A stretch of 55,676 nucleotides of DNA from JBBQKF01 sp038326615 (GCA_038326615.1 JBBQKF010000010.1:1-55676); one strand, 5' to 3'. Shown: positions 35,990-45,885, numbered from the stretch's first letter. A program made the numbers and translations. The notes: generated by a model from the sequence alone, not told the origin.

Positions 35990-37934
35990 CTAAGAATCTT
36001 CGTCTTGTAATTCCATATATTTCTCGTATGCCTGATCTATTGAAACAAGTAAATCCGCATAATAGCGATAATCTTCAGGAGTCGTTTCGGCATTGAATCC
36101 AGTTTCAAGTTGTATTTTTTCTTCTTCTAAAGTAGCAATCGTTTGCTCATAATAGCGAATTTTTTTTCTCCTTAAAGCAACACTTCGGCGCTCTTCGGCT
36201 TTATTTTGACGAATTTTTAGCGGAGACTTTTCAAGGGTCATTTCATTGTTAGAATCGAATGAATTATCAGTCGCATCTAGCACACATACATTTGTTGCTG
36301 AAGTTATACTTTTTTTCTTTTTTTCAGCAAGTCTATATTGCTCATAAGAGGTAAACTCCTCTAAAGTCCCATTTATGAAGCCATAAACTTTTTGCGCACA
36401 CTTTTCAATGAAATAACGGTCATGGCTTATTGAAAAAATCGCGCCATTAAAATCTGATAGTGCATCTTCTAGTATTTCACGTGAAGGTATGTCAAGGTGA
36501 TTAGTTGGCTCATCAAGAAATAATGCATCAGGCATCTCCGAAAGAAGACAGGCCAGGTAAAGCCTTGAACGTTCTCCACCGGATAGCACACTAATTTTCT
36601 TATAACAATCAACATCCACGAAACCAAAACGCGCAAGCGTACTTCTTGCCTGCCCTTGCGAGCTATCAGTTCTTGTTAGAAATTCTTCAAGGGGAGTACA
36701 TTCTTCATCATCAAAAAAAACATGTTGGCCCATATGAGCATACTTCATATTCGAACTACATCTAACAGTTCCATCATAGTCTGAAAGTTGCCCAAGTAAT
36801 AGTGAAAGTAATGTGGTTTTACCACAACCATTCGGACCTGCAAGGACTATTTTGTCACAGGCACGAAGCAAAAAGGAAACATCGGAGAAAATTATATTGC
36901 CATCAAAAGCCTTTCCAAGCAAATCTGCCTGAACAAGAATTCTTTTTGGATCGCCAATTTGTTCTTTTGGCAAAATTTTGAAGCTCATTCTCTTTGATAA
37001 AGAATGAATTGTTGCAGATTTAGCATTTGAAAGTTCATCAGACAATTTATCCACGACTTTCTCGCGGGCATGGTATCCTGACATATTCCTATGAGAAAGC
37101 ATAGTTTGCTTGACCTGAGTCTGTCTCTCAAGTTCTTTTTCGATACGGGAAAGTTCTTTTCTTGCAAAATCGAGCTCGATTGACTTTTGTGCCATGTATT
37201 TTGTGTAATTACCAGGACGCGTTTCAAGTTTTCCACTATCGAGCTCAGCTGTCTGGTTTGTAACCTTGTCAAGGAAATAGCGGTCATGTGATATCAGAAT
37301 CATTGCTCCCTTAAATTTTGACAGATAATCTTCAAGCCACTCCATCGCATTTACATCAAGATGGTTGGTAGGTTCGTCAAGCAAAAGTATATCAGGACGC
37401 ATAAGAAGAATACGCGCAAGAGCAACACGCATTTTCTCTCCGCCGGAAAGAGATGATAGAGGGCGTAACAAAGCATTGTCCTTTAATCCTAATCCTTGAA
37501 GAGTTTCTTTCATATTCCTTTCGTAAGAATATCCATCCAAAGACTCGAATTTCGAGGTAAGTCTTTCGTACTCTTGTGTTATAGTTCTGTACTCGATGCA
37601 TTCGTGATTCTCAAACGAGCCCATTTTGATTTCTAGAGTGTGTATCTCGTGTTCTAGTTCCTCAAGTTCTCTGCTTCTTAGCGCAGAGAATTCAATACCA
37701 GATGAATCGTCAATGTGTTGCGTCAGATATCCAATAATTACATTTGAAGTCTTAATAATCTGACCTTCTTCAGCTTTTTCCTGACCGTTTATGATTTTAA
37801 AAAGTGTTGTCTTTCCGGCACCATTTGCACCAATAAATCCAAGTCGGTCGCCTTCCTGAACTCGAAGAGATACATGGTCGAGAACAGTTTTATGGAAATA
37901 ACTTTTTACTATATTTTCGATAGTTAATAAACTC
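35990..37934 (-). CDS. ABC-F family ribosome-associated ATPase
   Basis: ABC-F proteins act on the ribosome, in translation or antibiotic protection, and have no membrane part. The 648-residue product has two nucleotide-binding domains: Walker A GANGAGKTT, signature LSGGEKMR and Walker B LLLDEPTNHLD, then GPNGCGKTT, LSGGERSR and LFLDEPTNHLD. A charged linker helix (about 240-310) separates them, and a C-terminal coiled coil lies at about 575-648. The start codon is TTG (37936-37934), with AAAGGAG just upstream. Sub-type cannot be assigned by eye. It follows murC on the same strand. Confidence 0.92.
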
Positions 37935-37964
37935 AAATAGGACTCCTTTTGCTCTAGTACTATA

Positions 37965-38000
37965 TAACATCTAAATCTTATCTTGCAATTTTAGATGTTA
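37965..38000. repeat. 11-bp perfect inverted repeat between murC and the ABC-F gene
   Basis: TAACATCTAAA (37965-37975) and TTTAGATGTTA (37990-38000) are exact inverted repeats with a 14-nt loop; the murC stop codon lies inside one arm. There is no T run, so it is not a classical terminator. The arm word TTTAGATGTTACA also occurs in the dispersed repeat at 23513-23575. Confidence 0.7.
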
Positions 38001-39527
38001 CATTTGTACAAGTCTTTTAGCGTATTCTTTCATTCCCTCAGGCCCCATAATAAGAATTACATCACCAGGAGACACAAGGTTCCTTAGATTGCTTTCTAAA
38101 TCTTCAAAGGAAGTGAGAAATTCGCATTTCCCTCCGTTTGTCTTGATATTGTCGCATATCATTGATGAAGAAAATCCTTGTGTATTTGCCTCGCGGGAAG
38201 TATATACTTCAAAAATATAAGATTGCTGGCATTCTTTTAAGGCTTCAGAAAACTCTTTAAAAAGACCGATCGCTCGGCTATATGTGATTGGTTGAAAGAC
38301 TGCCCATACATTATGCCCATTCGAAATGCTCTGTGCAGCTTGATATGAAACCCTTATTGCTGAAGGATGATGAGCATAATCCGAAATAACCTTTGCACCT
38401 TTATATACGCCAACTTCTGAAAACCGGTTGTCTGCTCCATGAAAATTATTAAGTACTTTTTCGCAGGCTTCAGGAGTTGCTTTATTCAAAACTGAACACG
38501 CTATTGCTGCTAGCGCATTTAAGGCGTTGTGAAATCCTGGGATTACCATTTCAATATGGCAAAAAAAGTTTCCTCCATGGTAGACATCAAACATAGGGTA
38601 ACCATTATTAGTATCGTAATTGGAAATATAAAAATCTGGGTTATTCTTTAAAAACAAATCTGTTTCTTTTCCGAAAGTTACGATTCTTGGTATTTTTTCG
38701 TTGTTTGCATGTCTACATTCAACGACTTCGCTCAGCATTGAATTAATGTGCGGATCAAAAGATGGAATAACAAGATACCCATCTTCTGGCAATGTACAAG
38801 CAAATTTGCCAAAAACCGTTATAACATCCTCGATTTTTGGGAAGCAATCAACATGGTCGTGATCAATATTTAGAATTGCGGCTGTAGTGGAGAAAAACTG
38901 TAAAAAGCTTGAGTTATATTCACATGCTTCAGAAACAAAAAGTTCTTGATTTCTGCCAATACGGACAGGGCTTTCCCATGATTCTACCTCTGCTCCAATA
39001 TGTGCTGTTGGATCAAGTCCGGATTCCTCAAGAATTAGTGCACACATAGTAGTCGTTGTTGTCTTGCCGTGAGTTCCTGAAATATTGATAACTTTATTAA
39101 AAATACGGTTAATGCCACCAAGAAAAAAAGATCTCTCATATACTGGAACTTCTAATTCTTTTGCTGCAATCAGTTCAGGGTTATCTAGGGGAACCGCAAC
39201 TGTATATACTACGCAATCAGGTTTAAAATTCAAAACGTTTTCTCTACTGTGCCTCGAGAAAACCTGTATGCCTTTATCAATAAGCTGCTGTGTCCTGTGA
39301 GAAGATTCTTTGTCTGATCCTGCAATAGAATATCCAGCTTGATGGCATATTTGTGCTAAACCACACATGCTATACCCGCCAATACCTACAAAGAATATTC
39401 TACCACCTTTTTTAATTCCTAGTAATGATGCACATGCAATATTTTGACAGGTGTATACAGAAATATCTGATGCTATTGAAATTTCCTCTTTACTTTTATC
39501 TTTGTCTTTATTTAAATTATTTTTCAT
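37998..39527 (-). CDS. murC: UDP-N-acetylmuramate--L-alanine ligase
   Basis: Adds the first amino acid of the peptidoglycan stem peptide, in the cytoplasm. From the ATG at 39527 the product has 509 residues. It shows the N-terminal UDP-binding FVGIGGYSMCGLAQI, the ATP loop SGTHGKTTTTTM, the central EACEYNSSFLQF and NIDHDHVDCF, and the C-terminal DYAHHPSAI. About 45 residues precede the first motif, more than usual, and are Lys/Asp-rich. An in-frame ATG at 39653 would add 42 hydrophobic residues and has no ribosome binding site, so I do not prefer it. Confidence 0.93.
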   Translation of the reverse strand: MKNNLNKDKDKSKEEISIASDISVYTCQNIACASLLGIKKGGRIFFVGIGGYSMCGLAQICHQAGYSIAGSDKESSHRTQQLIDKGIQVFSRHSRENVLNFKPDCVVYTVAVPLDNPELIAAKELEVPVYERSFFLGGINRIFNKVINISGTHGKTTTTTMCALILEESGLDPTAHIGAEVESWESPVRIGRNQELFVSEACEYNSSFLQFFSTTAAILNIDHDHVDCFPKIEDVITVFGKFACTLPEDGYLVIPSFDPHINSMLSEVVECRHANNEKIPRIVTFGKETDLFLKNNPDFYISNYDTNNGYPMFDVYHGGNFFCHIEMVIPGFHNALNALAAIACSVLNKATPEACEKVLNNFHGADNRFSEVGVYKGAKVISDYAHHPSAIRVSYQAAQSISNGHNVWAVFQPITYSRAIGLFKEFSEALKECQQSYIFEVYTSREANTQGFSSSMICDNIKTNGGKCEFLTSFEDLESNLRNLVSPGDVILIMGPEGMKEYAKRLVQM

Positions 39528-39672
39528 TCTTAATATCCATTCTATTTTTATATAAAATATCATACAAATCATGTATTGCAACACTAAAATGTGTACTAAT
39601 ATCTTACAAAAGTTTTGCTTACTCATTTTAACACAAAAATATTTAAATCTCATTATGAATTTTTAAGAAATC

Positions 39673-39701
39673 GTGACAATTTGAAATAATTGGTGTATAA
39701 T
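39673..39701 (+). promoter_or_regulatory. Promoter for spoVG
   Basis: GTGACA (39673-39678), a 17-nt spacer, then TATAAT (39696-39701). Confidence 0.65.
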
Positions 39702-39776
39702 AACTACAACAGAATGGTTTTGCCTATTTGCACAAGTGTTTAATGTGACAACTAATGTTTCAAGGAGGGTAAAGTT

Positions 39777-40061
39777 GTGGAAATTACTGAGATAAGAGTA
39801 AGAATGGTCAATAACGAAAGCAAGATGAAAGCAGTTGTATCCGTCACGTTCGATGAGGTTTTTGTTGTTCATGACATCAAGGTAATCGAAGGAGAGAAAG
39901 GAGTTTTTGTTGCAATGCCGAGCCGACGCTCACCAGATGGAGTTTACAGAGATATTGTTCATCCAATAAGCACTGAATTCCGATCTGCATTGGTTAAAAT
40001 GATTATTGACCGATATGATCAAGAGAAGGAAATGCAATCAGAGATTCCTACTCAAGAATAA
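39777..40061 (+). CDS. spoVG: SpoVG RNA/DNA-binding regulator
   Basis: A small nucleic-acid-binding protein linked to cell division, sporulation and envelope control in Firmicutes. Its 94 residues fit the family length. The signature is complete: ITEIRVRMV at the start, VVHDIKVIEGEKGVFVAMPSRR in the middle, and a helical C-terminus. The start codon is GTG, placed 7 nt after a perfect AGGAGG. It precedes the GlpA-like gene by 30 nt, but that gene lacks a clear Shine-Dalgarno. Confidence 0.96.
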   Translation: MEITEIRVRMVNNESKMKAVVSVTFDEVFVVHDIKVIEGEKGVFVAMPSRRSPDGVYRDIVHPISTEFRSALVKMIIDRYDQEKEMQSEIPTQE

Positions 40062-40091
40062 CAATGAAGAATCATTGCGATACAATATAAA

Positions 40092-41744
40092 ATGCAAGAA
40101 TATTTAAAAGAAGCAAAATTTAAAGAAGAAAATAGAAATGATAAAGAACTGATTGAAATTCCATATTATGATGTAATTATTGTAGGAGGAGGTGTAATCG
40201 GTTCTTTTATATCTTATCAATTATCTAAATATGATATGTCAATATGCTTACTTGAGAAAGCTTCTGACCTTGCTATGGAGGAATCAGGTGCTAACAGCGC
40301 TATTATTCATGCAGGGTTTGATGCTCTTCCAGGTACGTTGAAAGCGCTTTATAATATTGCCGGAAACGAAATAATGGAGGAAATGTGTAAAGAGCTCAAG
40401 GTTCCTTACGAGAAGAACGGAGCTTTAGTTCTTGCGTTTACGCAAGAGGACATCAAGAACCTAAGTACACTTTATGAACGCGGCATTATGAATGGAGTTA
40501 AAGATCTTAAGATTTTAACGCGCGAAGAAGTTCTCTCAATGGAAAGTACGGTATCTCCTTCTATTGAAGGCGCTCTTTATGCTCCTACAAGCGGAATCGT
40601 AAGCCCATTTGAGCTTACTTTGGCAGCAAGTGAAGTTGCTTTTATGAACGGAGTTATTTATAATTTCGAGCATAGGGTTATCGAAATAAATAAAATTGAT
40701 TTACCAGATTATTCACCTCGTGGAAATAAAAAAGGATTTGAAGTTACATGCGAAATTCCTTTGTATATTGAATCTGCAAAAATATTCAGCGATAATACAA
40801 CAAATGCAACAACAAATCAAAACGAAAATATTTCTGACAGTGAGCCAAATAATATTGGAGAATGTCAGATTAAAAAAATTAACTGTGGATTTATAGTGAA
40901 TGCTGCTGGTGTTTTCGCGGATAAAATATCTAACATGGCAGGAGATTATTCTTTTACAATCACACCTCGGAAAGGTGAGTATATGGTTATGGACAAGACA
41001 ATGACAAACAGCGTAAAACATACGCTGTTTCAAGTTCCTTCAGATAAAGGAAAAGGAGTTCTTGTAACTCCGACGGTTGAAGGAAATACATTGATTGGGC
41101 CAAATTCTCAGGAAATAGCAAACCGGGCAGACGATAGAACAACAACTTTAGGCATGGAAGAAATATGGAAACAAGCCTTAAGATCCGTTCCAACACTTGA
41201 ACGTAAATGGATGATAAGATCATTTGCAGGTATAAGGTCTACTCCATCTACCCATGACTTTATAATAGGCGAATCAAAATTTGTTGAAGGATTTTTTCAA
41301 GCAGCAGGGATTGAATCACCCGGACTTACTAGTTCACCTGCGATTGCGCAAGCGATAGAGAAAATTATTCTTGAAGCATTTTTGAACAAACCTCAATATA
41401 AGAAATTGTATCTGACATTTAGGCCCCCTTGTATTCGATTTTCCGAATTAGAAATAACTGAACAGCAAAATCTTATAAATAAAAATCCTAAATATTCTCA
41501 AATTATCTGTCGATGCGAAAATATTACTGAAGCAGAAATCATAGATTCTATTAACAGGCCGCTTGGAGCAACAACTGTCAATGGTGTTAAATTGCGAACT
41601 CGTGCTGGAATGGGAAGATGTCAGAGTGGATTTTGTTTACCTAAAATATTACAGATTTTGGCTAGAGAAAAAAATGTAGCAGAAGAATCTGTTACTCTTT
41701 TTGGATCAGGGTCCGAAATAATTAAAGGGAGAACGAGATGTTGA
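40092..41744 (+). CDS. GlpA-like FAD-dependent oxidoreductase with BFD-like [2Fe-2S] domain
   Basis: A DAO-family FAD enzyme resembling anaerobic glycerol-3-phosphate dehydrogenase. Its 550 residues include the FAD motif VIIVGGGVIGS (about 28) and KGEYMVMDK. A C-terminal BFD-like domain carries the CRCE and GMGRCQSGFC cysteines for an iron-sulfur cluster. A low-complexity Asn/Thr/Ser insertion is at about residues 230-262. The ATG at 40092 has no evident Shine-Dalgarno. It overlaps the next oxidoreductase gene by 7 nt. That paired arrangement is typical of glpA-like operons in Clostridia, but the substrate is unproven. Confidence 0.88.
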   Translation: MQEYLKEAKFKEENRNDKELIEIPYYDVIIVGGGVIGSFISYQLSKYDMSICLLEKASDLAMEESGANSAIIHAGFDALPGTLKALYNIAGNEIMEEMCKELKVPYEKNGALVLAFTQEDIKNLSTLYERGIMNGVKDLKILTREEVLSMESTVSPSIEGALYAPTSGIVSPFELTLAASEVAFMNGVIYNFEHRVIEINKIDLPDYSPRGNKKGFEVTCEIPLYIESAKIFSDNTTNATTNQNENISDSEPNNIGECQIKKINCGFIVNAAGVFADKISNMAGDYSFTITPRKGEYMVMDKTMTNSVKHTLFQVPSDKGKGVLVTPTVEGNTLIGPNSQEIANRADDRTTTLGMEEIWKQALRSVPTLERKWMIRSFAGIRSTPSTHDFIIGESKFVEGFFQAAGIESPGLTSSPAIAQAIEKIILEAFLNKPQYKKLYLTFRPPCIRFSELEITEQQNLINKNPKYSQIICRCENITEAEIIDSINRPLGATTVNGVKLRTRAGMGRCQSGFCLPKILQILAREKNVAEESVTLFGSGSEIIKGRTRC

Positions 41745-43336
41745 CAACTCAGCATGCAGATATTATAGTAATTGGAGGAGGCCCTGCAGGCCTTACAAGT
41801 GCATATTCTGCAAAGGTTTCAGGGGCAAACAAAGTTGTTCTTATTGAAAGAGACAACGAACTAGGCGGCATCCTTCCTCAATGTATTCACACAGGATTCG
41901 GACTTTATGAGTTTGGTGAAGAACTTACAGGCCCCGAATATGCAATCAGGTGGATTAAGAGAGTAAGAGATGCTGGCGTTGAAATTCTTACAGGAACTAT
42001 GGTTTTGAGCATATCGACAGACAAAGAAGTCACTATTATGGGTATTTCAACAGGCATTATCACGATTAAAGCAAAATCGATTATTTTAGCAATGGGGTGT
42101 CGCGAAAAAACAAGAGGAGCACTAGGAATTCCTGGATATAGACCTGCTGGTATTTTTACTGCCGGCTGCGCACAAAGACTTGTTAACATTGAAGGATTAA
42201 TGCCGGGTAAAGAAATTTTCGTATTAGGTTCAGGAGACATAGGCCTAATTATGGCAAGACGTCTGACTCTTGAAGGAGCAAAAGTTGTAGCTGTATGCGA
42301 GAAGCAAGACCACCCCGGAGGTCTTGAAAGAAATGTTCAGCAGTGCCTCCATGATTTTAATATCCCTTTAATTTTATCCTCATCAATCATTGAAATTCAT
42401 GGCGTCAAACGAGTTGAGGCAGTTACGCTAGCTGAATTTGATAAGCAAAATAAGCCAATTCCAGAAACAATAAGGAAAATACCTTGCGACACTATTCTTC
42501 TTTCTGTAGGGCTAATTCCTGAAAATGAACTGAGTCGCAATGCTGGAATTGTGCTTGATCAAATGACCCTGGGGCCAGTTGTAAATCAAGACATGGAGAC
42601 CCAAATTCCAGGAGTTTTTGCATGTGGCAATGTTTTGAAAGTTTATGATCTTGTTGACCATGTAACTGAAGACGCAATAAAAGTAGGAAAATCGGCTTTT
42701 TACTATATAAAAAATAGCTCTGAATCTGCATCTTATTTTACTGAAGATAAAGAGCAATCACAAACTTTAGACGAAAAGAAATTAAATATAGATTGCAACT
42801 CCGATAAAAAGAAGGAAATAATTATTAACAAAATAAGTAAAGATGATAGGGGTATGCCTTTAATAGCTGAAAATAAGAATATACCTGAAATAAGAGAAAA
42901 TAAAAATGGGTCTGATACAACAGATGTTGACTCAGAGAATGAAGAAACTTTCGGAGCAGATATCAAAAAAATAACCTGTACAATTTGCCCTGTTGGATGT
43001 AGTATAAAAGCATATAAGGATAATGAAGGGAATTGGAAGTTTAAGGGCTATAAATGCAAAAGGGGTCTTGAGTATTCGAAAGACGAAGTTACTAATCCTA
43101 AACGGACTCTTACAACATCAATTCTCCAGAAATTGTATAACGATTCGGATATCGAAACAGTTACTATATCGCGCCTTGTTGCTGTCAGATCTGATAAACC
43201 AGTGCCGCTTAACAAAACAAGGGAATTTGTTCAAGAAATCTGCAAAGAAAGACTAGATAAAACCGTAGAAATAGGCGATATTGCTTTAGCGAATGTTTTA
43301 GGATCAGGAATAAATATTATAGTTACCCGCCCTTGA
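41738..43336 (+). CDS. FAD/NAD(P) oxidoreductase fused to a DUF1667 domain
   Basis: Residues 1-330 form a pyridine-nucleotide-disulfide-type oxidoreductase: FAD motif IIVIGGGPAGLTSA, the NAD(P) motif VLGSGDIGLIMAR, and GVFACGNVLKVYDLVD. Residues about 335-408 are an acidic, Asn/Lys/Glu-rich linker. Residues about 410-532 are a DUF1667 module with CTICPVGCSI and a later Cys (YKCKRG), likely iron-sulfur ligands. In most relatives DUF1667 is, to my knowledge, a separate small protein next to this pair of oxidoreductases, so this looks like a fusion. It is translationally coupled to the GlpA-like gene and probably forms a complex with that product. Confidence 0.88.
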   Translation: MLTTQHADIIVIGGGPAGLTSAYSAKVSGANKVVLIERDNELGGILPQCIHTGFGLYEFGEELTGPEYAIRWIKRVRDAGVEILTGTMVLSISTDKEVTIMGISTGIITIKAKSIILAMGCREKTRGALGIPGYRPAGIFTAGCAQRLVNIEGLMPGKEIFVLGSGDIGLIMARRLTLEGAKVVAVCEKQDHPGGLERNVQQCLHDFNIPLILSSSIIEIHGVKRVEAVTLAEFDKQNKPIPETIRKIPCDTILLSVGLIPENELSRNAGIVLDQMTLGPVVNQDMETQIPGVFACGNVLKVYDLVDHVTEDAIKVGKSAFYYIKNSSESASYFTEDKEQSQTLDEKKLNIDCNSDKKKEIIINKISKDDRGMPLIAENKNIPEIRENKNGSDTTDVDSENEETFGADIKKITCTICPVGCSIKAYKDNEGNWKFKGYKCKRGLEYSKDEVTNPKRTLTTSILQKLYNDSDIETVTISRLVAVRSDKPVPLNKTREFVQEICKERLDKTVEIGDIALANVLGSGINIIVTRP

Positions 43337-43358
43337 GCAAATTAAGTAAGGATGGAAT

Positions 43359-44078
43359 ATGGAAAGAGAACAGTTTCAAAAGAAAAAAAGCAAAATTCTT
43401 AAAAGAGTCGCTATTTTGTTAGCAGTTTTTATGTCACTATTTTTGATTATTGCGCTCGTATATTCAAGGTTTGGTATAGCAGGATTGTTTCAGAACAAAT
43501 TCTTATCTAACATTATGGGCCTTGACAAACAACAAATATTGACGGTCCCCAGCATAACCATACAAGAAGAAGATAAAATCAAAAGCGAGCTTGGATTTGA
43601 TCCCAAAACTCAGAATTTAAGTGAGCTAAAAGGGCATAAAACGATGACTATGACACTTACGCCTCAAGGAACTACTTACCTTATGAATTCGCTCCTAAAA
43701 GAAAAGAACATTGTTAATAATTTGATGGTTTCTACGACAAATAAAAACGAATTAGAAATTTCTGCTATTGCGGATGTTGCATTAATATGTAAAATGGTCG
43801 GCGAAAACAAAGAAAGCATTGAATCTTCAATTGGCGAATTGCCTGATAAGGTGCCTGTTTATTCGACTTTATCAACAAATTATAAAGGTAATAATTCTGC
43901 AATTACATCAATAAAAGTAGGCAGTTTTGATGTGCCGGGAAGTATATATACATCAATCAATGGTTCTATTGATTCAGGATTGGATCTATTTTTTGAAAAT
44001 GCACTTGGCATTAAGCTTGAAAACATAAGTATCGAAAACAATCAGATAACTTTAAGTGGTGATTTCCCTGCACCGTAA
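43359..44078 (+). CDS. Membrane-anchored extracytoplasmic protein, unknown function
   Basis: A product of 239 residues. A basic N-terminus (KKKSKILKR) leads into one hydrophobic helix (about 17-40) and then a mixed alpha/beta extracytoplasmic domain with no lipobox. I do not recognise a family. It lies 22 nt after the oxidoreductase-DUF1667 gene on the same strand and shares its terminator, so it is likely the last gene of that operon. Whether it is functionally linked is unknown. Confidence 0.8.
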   Translation: MEREQFQKKKSKILKRVAILLAVFMSLFLIIALVYSRFGIAGLFQNKFLSNIMGLDKQQILTVPSITIQEEDKIKSELGFDPKTQNLSELKGHKTMTMTLTPQGTTYLMNSLLKEKNIVNNLMVSTTNKNELEISAIADVALICKMVGENKESIESSIGELPDKVPVYSTLSTNYKGNNSAITSIKVGSFDVPGSIYTSINGSIDSGLDLFFENALGIKLENISIENNQITLSGDFPAP

Positions 44079-44272
44079 AATTTAAATTCAATTGTATTAG
44101 AAATTCAATTTGCTCATTCCAAAATTAATACTATTCAGTGTAATACATAGTTCTTATCCATAATCTCGCATATTTTCATTAAATTTATATTGCTGGTAAG
44201 ATCTTTCGTAATTTTTCGCAATTATTATTTACAATATCTAAAACCAAATCGATTTTTTAAAGTTTTCAAAAT

Positions 44273-44318
44273 AAAAACCCCAGAATCAACCTTGCTGTTA
44301 ATTCTGAGGCTTTTAGTT
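44273..44318 (+). terminator. Terminator after the GlpA-like operon
   Basis: AAAAACCCCAGAAT (44273-44286) pairs with ATTCTGAGGCTTTT (44301-44314) at 12 of 14 positions, followed by a T-rich tail. The rest of the 489-nt convergent gap up to 44567 is AT-rich with nothing recognised. Confidence 0.75.
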
Positions 44319-44567
44319 TTTAGCTTCCATAAATGCAATTTATATCGAATATTCTAACTATTTCTTTTTCTCAAAACAACAAATTTGTCTCGTGCAAATA
44401 TTATCATTAAAAGCCATAAATCTACCAAAATACTATTAAAGAATCGCTATTTATAAATCTTATGAACTTTTTGGTAATTTACACCACCATGTAAGACTAT
44501 AGCATCAACATTTAAAGAGAATTATTATCCTTATTGATTTAACATGACAAACATTTAAAATATTAAA

Positions 44568-45548
44568 CTACTCAACTTCAGAAGATGTAATTAACAAATC
44601 AAAAACTTTCTTGGTGGTAATTACAGTCTGTATATAAATGTGGTCCTCTTCACGGAAACGGCTCTTCAAATCTTCCAATGGAATTTTGTACATTCTTGCA
44701 ATTTCGTTGTATTCTGATTCTAAATCTTCATCGGTTACGGCAATCGATTCTAAAGCCGCAATTGCTTTAATTATTAATGTCGATTTTGCACGTACAATTG
44801 CAGGTTCTCTCATGCCAGAAACAAATTGTTCCATTGTTTGACCCATCATTTCAATATATTGCTCAAGAACAATTCCTCTTGACTGAAGTTGCTGACGGTA
44901 TTCAGCAAGCATGTTATTTGCTTCGCTATCAACTAATTCATCCGAAAGTTCAAAAGTTGAGTTATCAATTATTTGATTTAAAATATCATCAAGCATACCT
45001 TGCTGTGCGGAAGCATCTGCATTTGCTTCAAGTTTGTTGCGTATAAGTGCGCGAAATTCTGCCATGCTTGGAACCCCAGCTGTTTTTGATGCAAATTCAT
45101 CATTAGCCTCAGGTGCTGATTTTGAAGATATATTCTTTACTTTTGTCTTAAATACTGCAGGCTTTCCTGAAAGATCAGGTCCGCCATAACCTTCGGGGAA
45201 ATTTACGTTTATGTCAAATTCTTCCCCCGCCTTTTTGCCAATGAGTTGCTCCTCAAATCCAGGGATAAAAGAGCCTGAACCAATTTCGAGGTCCACATCT
45301 TCACCTTTACCACCTTCAAATGCGACATCATCTACAAAACCTTCGAAATCGATTGTTGCGATATCACCTGACTCGGTAGCCCGGTGCGAAATTTCAAGCT
45401 TCTGAGAATTCTGATCTAAAATTCTTTGCAGTTCAGTTTCGATTGCCAATTCGGTAACCAACTGAACATTTTTTTTGACTTTAAGCCCTTTGTATGAGCC
45501 AAGTGTAACTGTGGGAACCATAGCCCCATTTACATTTTCCTGTGCCAC
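44568..45548 (-). CDS. Trigger-factor-like PPIase/chaperone lacking the ribosome-binding domain
   Basis: A product of 326 residues. It starts with VPTVTLGSYKGLKVKK, the sequence that normally opens the trigger factor PPIase region. An FKBP-type PPIase fold follows (about 55-140: GDIATIDFEGFVDDVAF and GSGSFIPGFEEQLIGKKAGE), then the helical chaperone domain (about 150-320). The N-terminal ribosome-binding domain of roughly 110 residues, with its GFRxGxxP signature, is absent, and nothing upstream encodes it. GTG at 45548 is preferred because AGGAG lies 8 nt before it; an in-frame ATG at 45566 has none. It should act off the ribosome. Parvulin or surface PPIase alternatives are unlikely. Confidence 0.85.
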   Translation of the reverse strand: MAQENVNGAMVPTVTLGSYKGLKVKKNVQLVTELAIETELQRILDQNSQKLEISHRATESGDIATIDFEGFVDDVAFEGGKGEDVDLEIGSGSFIPGFEEQLIGKKAGEEFDINVNFPEGYGGPDLSGKPAVFKTKVKNISSKSAPEANDEFASKTAGVPSMAEFRALIRNKLEANADASAQQGMLDDILNQIIDNSTFELSDELVDSEANNMLAEYRQQLQSRGIVLEQYIEMMGQTMEQFVSGMREPAIVRAKSTLIIKAIAALESIAVTDEDLESEYNEIARMYKIPLEDLKSRFREEDHIYIQTVITTKKVFDLLITSSEVE

Positions 45549-45601
45549 TATTTTTTCTCCTAACATTCATATAAAATTAGTTTATTTAAAACATAAAAAC
45601 C

Positions 45602-45630
45602 ATTGTATCACAGCTTATTGCATTTTTGAA
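45602..45630 (-). promoter_or_regulatory. Promoter for the trigger-factor-like gene
   Basis: On the minus strand: TTCAAA (45630-45625), a 17-nt spacer, then TACAAT (45607-45602), with TGA giving an extended -10. Confidence 0.65.
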
Positions 45631-45633
45631 GAA

Positions 45634-45677
45634 AAATTATTTCAGATATGAGGATAAATTATTTCAGATATGAGGAT
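45634..45677. repeat. 22-bp perfect tandem duplication
   Basis: Two identical 22-nt units starting AAATTATTTCAGATATGAGG lie just upstream of the promoter of the trigger-factor-like gene, so the duplication may affect regulation. 45678-45819 shows nothing further. Confidence 0.85.
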
Positions 45678-45819
45678 ATTGTTTGTTGCTTTTTTATATT
45701 AAATAATTATATCATTAGCTTAGTGATTATTAAAAATCAGCAATGCTTTTTAAAAAAATGGGTTAGCGGGTAGTCCCTGCTCAATCATTGATAATTGAAT
45801 ACTATAACTTATTTTATAC

Positions 45820-45855
45820 AAAAAGAGGAGCCTTTATGCAAGTTTCCTCTTTTTT
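45820..45855. terminator. Bidirectional-type terminator
   Basis: AAAAAGAGGA (45820-45829) pairs with TCCTCTTTTT (45845-45855 region). The A and T runs on both sides suit either direction; the gene it most likely serves is the minus-strand zinc-ribbon gene. Confidence 0.8.
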
Positions 45856-45885
45856 AAATATAATCAGAAAGCTCAGTTTGACGGC

